From positions 1-10,675 of the forward strand of contig UQJC01000060.1 of the NCBI GenBank assembly GCA_900541335.1: DNA of 10,675 bases, in the 5' to 3' direction. Positions 6,780 to 10,675 of the stretch are shown here, one piece after another. The position numbers were made by a program, and so were the translations under genes. How positions within the stretch are numbered: position 1 is the first letter of the stretch; every line of letters begins with the position of its first letter. This DNA comes from an uncultured Prevotella sp. (GTDB lineage Bacteria > Bacteroidota > Bacteroidia > Bacteroidales > Bacteroidaceae). The notes under the pieces are model-generated. The model was given only the letters and a program-made list of their open reading frames with translations, was not told where the DNA came from and ran no database searches.

Positions 6780-7385
6780 TTATTTCGTAAGCGATTGCAA
6801 CCGGCTGATGTATTTGCCCAAAATGTCAAACTCAATGTTGACACGGCTGCCTACTTCAATTGCATGGAAATTGGTGTGTTCGTATGTAAAGGGAATGATA
6901 CATACTTTGAAAGAGTTGGCAGTCGGTTCACACACCGTCAAGCTCACACCGTTGACCGTCACCGACCCCTTGTCTACCGTAAAGTAGCCGCGTTGCACCA
7001 TTTCCTCATTCGTCTCGTATTCAAACGTATAGATAAAGCTACCGTCCGCATCTTCTTTAGCAATGCAAGTTGCCGTTTGGTCTACATGACCCTGTACGAT
7101 ATGACCGTCCAATCTGCCATTCATCAGCATGGAACGTTCCACATTGACCTCGTCACCGACCTCAAGCAGTCCGAGATTCGAACGCTTCAGCGTTTCGTCC
7201 ATGGCCGTAACCGTGTATTGGTTTCCGTCGAGCTTCACTACCGTCAGGCACACCCCGTTGTGTGCCACACTTTGGTCAATTTTGAGTTCGTGTCCAAAGT
7301 CACATTCCAATGTGAAGTGTTTATTCTCGCGGTCTTGTTCGATGGCAACAACCCGTGCCATCGTTTCTACGATGCCTGAAAACAT
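6780..7385 (-). CDS. ribE: riboflavin synthase, alpha subunit
   Basis: The enzyme dismutates two molecules of 6,7-dimethyl-8-ribityllumazine into riboflavin and a pyrimidinedione, the last step of riboflavin synthesis. The 201-residue protein consists of two tandem lumazine-binding barrels: about 1-97 with NGVCLTV at 43-49, and about 98-190 with NGVSLTV at 145-151. The N-terminus MFSGIVE is the conserved beginning of the family and places the start at 7385 rather than the in-frame ATG at 7412, which would add nine unconserved residues. Relatives are about 200-215 residues. The symbol ribE follows B. subtilis usage (E. coli ribC). Other rib genes are not in the window. No FMN riboswitch signature is seen upstream. 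Confidence 0.96.
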   Translation of the reverse strand: MFSGIVETMARVVAIEQDRENKHFTLECDFGHELKIDQSVAHNGVCLTVVKLDGNQYTVTAMDETLKRSNLGLLEVGDEVNVERSMLMNGRLDGHIVQGHVDQTATCIAKEDADGSFIYTFEYETNEEMVQRGYFTVDKGSVTVNGVSLTVCEPTANSFKVCIIPFTYEHTNFHAIEVGSRVNIEFDILGKYISRLQSLTK

Positions 7386-7532
7386 GTAATTCGTAAGTAG
7401 TTTAAGTGGCAATCCATCCGTTGCCCTTTAAGAGTATATAGAAGTTTATCAGTTGATGGAAACCGTATCCTTAAGTAAGTGAAGGTCACATCGTGCTTCG
7501 TGAACCTTGGCCTCAAGTACGACTAAAGTTTC
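7386..7532. other. spacer between lipoprotein gene and ribE
   Basis: This 147-base stretch contains two weak hairpins: AAGGTCAC with GTGAACCTT at 7482-7508 (one bulge), which could end the lipoprotein transcript but lacks a T-tract, and GGCAA/TTGCC at 7408-7425 shortly before ribE. No TAnnTTTG promoter match was found, so the source of ribE transcription is unclear. Confidence 0.35.
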
Positions 7533-7976
7533 TTATTTCGTCTTCAGTTCCTTGTCCGTCAGTTTCTCAATCTCCACCGTGTCACCGTGCAGAATGAGTT
7601 GTCCGTTGCATACCTTGTAATCCTTCGTATGTTTTTCGAGTTGGGTGAGATTAATCAGCACGCCGATAGCTTCGCGGTTGTCACGAGTCGTCAAAGCATA
7701 GCGTTCCCCTTCTTTAAGGTCGCCATAGATTTTGCCGTCCGTTCCATCCTCCGCTGTGCGTGTGAGGAAGAGCGTATCGCCCTCGTCTGCTATCAGTGTA
7801 AACGTACTCATGCCAAATTCGTCCGAAGTACCGTAAATAGTAGAGTCCGTCACCTGTTCAGTGAGGGTCGAATCGATGTCAGCCTTTTCGGCCGTAGCTT
7901 GTACGGGTTTATTTCCGCCCTTGCAGGCTGTGAGCACGAGCAGTATGGCAGTCACGCCAATCCAAAATTGCTTCAT
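7533..7976 (-). CDS. small predicted lipoprotein of unknown function
   Basis: This 147-residue protein starts with a lipoprotein signal: a short basic start (MKQFW), a hydrophobic core and the lipobox LTAC with lipidated C18. After a polar linker rich in Ala, Thr, Asp and Ser (about 19-55), residues 56-140 show alternating strand-like segments (STFTLIADEGDTLFLTR, KVCNGQLILHGDTVEIE), suggesting a small all-beta domain. A second cysteine, C123, has no partner other than the lipidated one. I do not recognise the family. No acidic run follows the lipid cysteine, so Bacteroidota-type surface export is not indicated, and a periplasm-facing location seems more likely. It is separated by 147 bases from ribE and by 421 bases from rpsA, so it may be transcribed alone. 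Confidence 0.85.
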   Translation of the reverse strand: MKQFWIGVTAILLVLTACKGGNKPVQATAEKADIDSTLTEQVTDSTIYGTSDEFGMSTFTLIADEGDTLFLTRTAEDGTDGKIYGDLKEGERYALTTRDNREAIGVLINLTQLEKHTKDYKVCNGQLILHGDTVEIEKLTDKELKTK

Positions 7977-8008
7977 ATAGCTTTTGGTTTAGATGGTTTA
8001 GTAGGGTG

Positions 8009-8016
8009 CGAAGATA
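8009..8016 (-). promoter_or_regulatory. candidate -7 box of the lipoprotein gene
   Basis: The minus strand reads TATCTTCGC, one base away from TAnnTTTG and followed by the C common in Bacteroidota promoters, 33 bases before the start codon. No clear TTTG -33 box is found at the proper distance. Confidence 0.35.
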
Positions 8017-8247
8017 CGAAAACTTGGGGAATCGCTGGAAGACGAAGAGGGAATGTTGCGAGGAAGGGGAGTGAATCCAAGGGTTCTATGCCATAGCGTA
8101 GGGTGATTACTGAGTCACTTCAAGTGCTTTCGTTCTGAAGCAAACCATTCGTGGCTCCTTCTATTTTGTCGGTGAGTTTTCTTTAGGGTGACTTCGTCTT
8201 CCAACTTTGCTATTCTCCTTTTTCATCCTGCAAGCTTTAAATGCAAA

Positions 8248-8303
8248 AAAGGGCAGAAGTCACTATTTCGCGAGTTTGTCGCGTTGTAGAACTTCTGTCC
8301 TTT
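8248..8303. terminator. probable bidirectional intrinsic terminator after rpsA
   Basis: AAAGGGCAGAAGT and ACTTCTGTCCTTT pair over 13 positions with one G-U. Within the 30-base loop, CGCGA and TCGCG form a second 5-bp stem around GTTTG, so the structure is two stacked hairpins. The minus-strand tail is TTTTTTGC and the plus-strand tail TTTATTTTT. It lies about 95 bases past the rpsA stop and fits the end of the rpsA transcript. Confidence 0.75.
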
Positions 8304-8397
8304 ATTTTTATGTAGTCCATCACATCCTTAGCGATTACAGCGGGACGAATCCCTTAGTATGCTGACGGAGTGAGGACGTGAAGAGGAGTGGGGAAGA

Positions 8398-10191
8398 TTA
8401 TTCGCCCTTCTCCATCTTAGCCTTGAGAGCTGCGAGAGCGTCGTTCTCACCGAGAGAAGTCGTAGCAGCCTGGTTCTGGATAGCGGGGATGTCGTTACCA
8501 CGGTTGCCACCCTTGTTTGCACGGGGAGCCTTGCGTTCAGCACGAGCTTCGCTGCGCTGAGCATCTTCGAACGTACGGCTGTGAGAGAGGATGATGCGCT
8601 TGCTGTCCTTGTTGAACTCGATTACCTTGAAAGCGAGCTTCTCGCCTTCCTTAGCGTGAGAGCCGTCTTCCTTAGCGAGGTGCTTGGGAGTAGCGAAACC
8701 TTCAACGCCATATTCGAGCTGTACAACAGCACCCTTGTCCATCAACTCAGTGATCGTACCTTCGTGAACGCTACCTTCAGTGAATACACCTTCGAATACG
8801 TCCCAAGGATTCTCTTCGAGTTGCTTGTGACCGAGAGAGAGGCGACGGTTGTCCGTGTCGATTTCGAGAACGATAACTTCGATATCAGCACCGATCTGAG
8901 TGAATTCAGAAGGATGCTTAACCTTCTTCGTCCAAGAGAGGTCAGAGATGTGGATGAGACCATCTACACCCTCTTCGAGCTCTACGAACACACCGAAGTT
9001 CGTGAAGTTACGTACCTTAGCGTGGTGACGTGAACCAACGGGGTACTTCGTTTCGATATCCTTCCAAGGATCGTCCTTGAGCTGCTTGATGCCGAGAGAC
9101 ATCTTGCGGTCCTGACGGTCGAGCGTAAGGATCACAGCTTCTACCTCGTCGCCTACCTTCAGGAAGTCCTGAGCAGAACGGAGGTGCTGGCTCCAGCTCA
9201 TTTCGCTAACGTGGATGAGACCTTCAACGCCCGGAGCGATTTCAACGAAAGCACCGTAGTCAGCCATCACAACTACCTTACCCTTAACCTTGTCGCCAAC
9301 CTTGAGTTCAGCGTCAAGAGCATCCCAAGGATGCGGAGTGAGTTGCTTCAGACCGAGAGCGATACGCTTCTTCTCCTCATCGAAGTCGAGGATAACCACG
9401 TTGAGCTTCTGGTCGAGCTGTACGATTTCGTGCGGATCGTTTACGCGACCCCAAGAGAGATCCGTGATGTGGATGAGACCGTCCACACCGCCGAGGTCGA
9501 TAAATACACCGTAAGACGTGATGTTCTTAACTGTACCTTCGAGTACCTGACCCTTTTCGAGCTTAGAGATGATCTCTTGCTTCTGAGCTTCGAGTTCAGC
9601 TTCAATAAGAGCCTTGTGAGAAACAACCACGTTCTTGTATTCCTGGTTGATCTTAACAACCTGGAACTCCATAGTCTTGCCAACGAATACATCGTAGTCG
9701 CGGATAGGCTTCACGTCGATCTGAGAACCGGGGAGGAAAGCTTCGATGCCGAAGATGTCTACAATCATACCACCCTTCGTGCGGCACTTGATGTAGCCCT
9801 TGATGATTTCCTTGTTCTCGAGAGCAGCGTTAACACGTTCCCAAGACTTGCTTGCACGAGCCTTCTTGTGCGAGAGCACGAGCTGGCCACGCTTGTCTTC
9901 CTGATTTTCGATGTACACTTCAACCGTGTCACCTACCTTCAGATCCGGATTGTAACGGAACTCGCTGGTGGGGATGATACCGTCGCTCTTGTAGCCGATG
10001 TTAACTACAACTTCGCGCTTACCGATAGCGATGATCGTACCGTCAACCACTTCGTTTTCGTTTACACGACCGAGGGTGTTGTCGTAAGCCTTTTCTTGTT
10101 CTTCGTGGCTCTGAGAAACCTCAGTTGTGCCGTTTTCGAATGCGTTCCAGTCAAAGTCCGCAAGCGGTGCAATGTTCTTTAAATTCTCCAT
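8398..10191 (-). CDS. rpsA: 30S ribosomal protein S1
   Basis: S1 binds single-stranded mRNA on the small ribosomal subunit and helps load messages, which matters in Bacteroidota where Shine-Dalgarno sequences are rare. The 597-residue protein has six S1 (OB-fold) repeats at about 47-110, 127-195, 213-284, 297-370, 384-456 and 471-540. Repeats 3-5 carry the classic RNA-binding core (YGVFIDLGGVDGLIHITDLSW, YGAFVEI...GLIHVSEMSW, FGVFVEL...GLIHISDLSW), while 1, 2 and 6 are more divergent. A basic, Ala-rich linker (541-570) and the tail ENDALAALKAKMEKGE follow. E. coli S1 is 557 residues, so this form is slightly longer at the end. The start is preceded by an AT-rich stretch without a Shine-Dalgarno, as is also true of E. 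coli rpsA. Codon use is strongly biased, as expected of a highly expressed gene. Confidence 0.97.
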   Translation of the reverse strand: MENLKNIAPLADFDWNAFENGTTEVSQSHEEQEKAYDNTLGRVNENEVVDGTIIAIGKREVVVNIGYKSDGIIPTSEFRYNPDLKVGDTVEVYIENQEDKRGQLVLSHKKARASKSWERVNAALENKEIIKGYIKCRTKGGMIVDIFGIEAFLPGSQIDVKPIRDYDVFVGKTMEFQVVKINQEYKNVVVSHKALIEAELEAQKQEIISKLEKGQVLEGTVKNITSYGVFIDLGGVDGLIHITDLSWGRVNDPHEIVQLDQKLNVVILDFDEEKKRIALGLKQLTPHPWDALDAELKVGDKVKGKVVVMADYGAFVEIAPGVEGLIHVSEMSWSQHLRSAQDFLKVGDEVEAVILTLDRQDRKMSLGIKQLKDDPWKDIETKYPVGSRHHAKVRNFTNFGVFVELEEGVDGLIHISDLSWTKKVKHPSEFTQIGADIEVIVLEIDTDNRRLSLGHKQLEENPWDVFEGVFTEGSVHEGTITELMDKGAVVQLEYGVEGFATPKHLAKEDGSHAKEGEKLAFKVIEFNKDSKRIILSHSRTFEDAQRSEARAERKAPRANKGGNRGNDIPAIQNQAATTSLGENDALAALKAKMEKGE

Positions 10192-10199
10192 TTAATGAG

Positions 10200-10316
10200 T
10201 TAATAATTAGTGAATAATAAAAGCTTTGACTTCAGCCTTACCTTTTCCGCCAAGGGCGAGGTTGGGCGCACGGCCCAGGTTGGAGAGGTTGCCGGTGGGG
10301 GCAGATAGGGATCCAT
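10200..10316 (-). CDS. possible 38-codon upstream ORF in the rpsA leader
   Basis: From an ATG at 10316 the minus strand encodes 38 residues, starting MDPYLPPPATSPTWAVRPTS and ending KLLLFTNY before a TAA, 8 bases upstream of the rpsA start codon. It is Pro-rich, with a PPP triplet at residues 6-8. It lies downstream of the likely promoter, so it should be transcribed; the start would be only about 6-8 bases from the expected 5' end. I recognise no homology. It could be a leader peptide controlling rpsA, a coincidental ORF in a structured leader, or nothing translated. The 5' half is markedly GC-rich and contains a TGGGC/GCCCA hairpin (10280-10266) and CGCC/GGCG (10257-10247). Confidence 0.35.
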   Translation of the reverse strand: MDPYLPPPATSPTWAVRPTSPLAEKVRLKSKLLLFTNY

Positions 10317-10328
10317 CAAAACTGGGCG

Positions 10329-10361
10329 CAAAATTACGCATTCTTTTTTAGATGTAGCAAA
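10329..10361 (-). promoter_or_regulatory. Bacteroidota-type promoter of rpsA
   Basis: On the minus strand the -7 box TAATTTTG (10336-10329) exactly matches TAnnTTTG, and TTTG (10361-10358) lies 21 bases upstream of it, close to the expected -33 spacing. Transcription should begin near 10322-10324, giving a leader of about 130 bases before rpsA. This is the best promoter in the window. Confidence 0.75.
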
Positions 10362-10451
10362 TACAAACGCGTTTTATTTTGTGGTTCGTGAAGAATCGGG
10401 GGTGGAGGAAGCTGGGAATGTAAGGGGAGGAAGGGGGGAGTAGCTGCTCCT

Positions 10452-10620
10452 TGGGTGGGTGAATTTGCTGCTGTAATGGGGTGCAGTTGTTTCTTTTGTT
10501 GGTTGAAGTTGTTGTTGCTATGGGGTGCAGTTGTTCTTCGTCGGTTGAAGTTGCTGTTGCTATGGGGTGCAATTGTTCTTCGTCGGTTGAAGTCACTTCT
10601 GCTATGGGGTCGCAGTTGTT
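10452..10620. repeat. 42-bp tandem repeat array
   Basis: Units begin with ATGGGGTGCAGTTGTT at 10476, 10520, 10562 and 10604, giving periods of 44, 42 and 42 bases; the last unit is partial, and a degenerate partial copy precedes the first (from about 10452). The second half of each unit resembles CGGTTGAAGTTGCTGTTGCT. The middle copies are the most alike. Read on the minus strand the 42-bp units give a 14-residue repeat around TSTDEEQLHPIA, but the 44-bp unit breaks the phase. The array lies upstream of the rpsA promoter. Confidence 0.85.
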
Positions 10621-10624
10621 GTAC

Positions 10625-10644
10625 GGTCGCGGCATGCCGCGACC
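10625..10644. repeat. perfect 20-bp palindrome, REP-like
   Basis: GGTCGCGGCATGCCGCGACC is its own reverse complement. GCGACCCAT at its right side is the near-inverse of ATGGGGTCGC at 10604, so an outer arm also exists, with the end of the tandem array between. Form and GC content resemble an intergenic REP-type element; a restriction or recombination site is an alternative. Copy number elsewhere in the genome is unknown. Confidence 0.75.
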
Positions 10645-10675
10645 CATTAGTATACCATTCTTCTTTTCGCGCATG

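Larger units (their letters stand above)
7977..8397. other. 421-base spacer between rpsA and the lipoprotein gene
   Basis: Two things can be supported here: a candidate promoter box just before the lipoprotein gene and a strong terminator-like hairpin beyond rpsA, both listed separately. The stretches 8017-8247 and 8304-8397 show no convincing ORF, RNA gene or repeat; only a short CACTT-C-AAGTG inverted repeat is seen near 8117. Confidence 0.5.
10192..10675. other. 484-base region upstream of rpsA
   Basis: From rpsA outward the region holds the leader with a possible small ORF, the promoter, a purine-rich stretch at 10385-10440 with no recognised feature, the tandem repeat array and the palindrome. 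The far right (10645-10675) shows nothing identifiable. No conserved protein-coding gene is seen. Confidence 0.5.

Noticed and set aside
7386..7412. N-terminal extension of riboflavin synthase to an ATG at 7412
   Set aside because: The family begins at MFSGIVE, which lies at 7385; the extra nine residues are not part of the conserved protein.
7386..7532. FMN riboswitch before ribE
   Set aside because: The conserved blocks of the RFN element are not recognisable, and the spacer is small with only weak hairpins.
9184..10182. Plus-strand ORF of 332 codons opposite rpsA, with a second one at 8581-9033
   Set aside because: It is fully antisense to rpsA, whose six S1 repeats are unmistakable. The long opposite frame follows from the biased codon use of a highly expressed gene.
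10476..10620. CRISPR array
   Set aside because: The units are contiguous tandem repeats without unique spacers, and no cas gene is present.
10348..10674. Minus-strand ORF of 108 codons covering the tandem repeats and palindrome
   Set aside because: It runs into the rpsA promoter, one repeat unit of 44 bases shifts phase, and the C-terminal part has no protein-like pattern. It may also continue past the window edge, so it is not called a gene.

Overview
The window looks like a chromosomal segment of a member of the Bacteroidales (Bacteroidota), possibly Prevotellaceae; genus cannot be fixed from sequence alone. The grounds are a good match to the Bacteroidota-type promoter (TAnnTTTG with an upstream TTTG) before rpsA, the general absence of Shine-Dalgarno sequences before starts, a 597-residue S1 protein with six S1 repeats and an Ala/Lys-rich tail, and a Bacteroidales-style patatin/outer-membrane-barrel protein. 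Base composition is moderate, and nearly all genes are ordinary housekeeping or envelope functions. I see no transposase, integrase, phage, CRISPR or defence gene.

Layout: bases 1-1112 hold the N-terminal two thirds of a phospho-sugar mutase on the minus strand, running off the left edge. Upstream of it, also minus, is a glyoxalase-type VOC protein (1276-1653). A 250-base divergent spacer with candidate promoter boxes and overlapping inverted repeats separates it from a plus-strand HAD phosphatase (1905-2549) and a large patatin-like phospholipase with a C-terminal outer-membrane barrel (2660-4897). A 704-base convergent spacer (4898-5601) follows, with four strong unrelated hairpins. The rest is minus strand, read from right to left: rpsA (10191-8398), a small lipoprotein (7976-7533), riboflavin synthase (7385-6780), a CrcB/Fluc fluoride channel (6625-6242) and endonuclease III (6237-5602). 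Only crcB and nth, 4 bases apart, clearly form an operon. A T-tailed hairpin lies between ribE and crcB and another beyond rpsA.

The least explained parts are at the right end: a well-formed promoter upstream of rpsA, a GC-rich leader containing a possible 38-codon upstream ORF with a Pro-Pro-Pro motif that stops 8 bases before the rpsA start, then a 42-bp tandem repeat array and a perfect 20-bp palindrome. The other stretch worth a look is the four-hairpin convergent spacer. No clearly novel multi-gene system is visible; the rpsA leader is the most interesting candidate for undescribed regulation.
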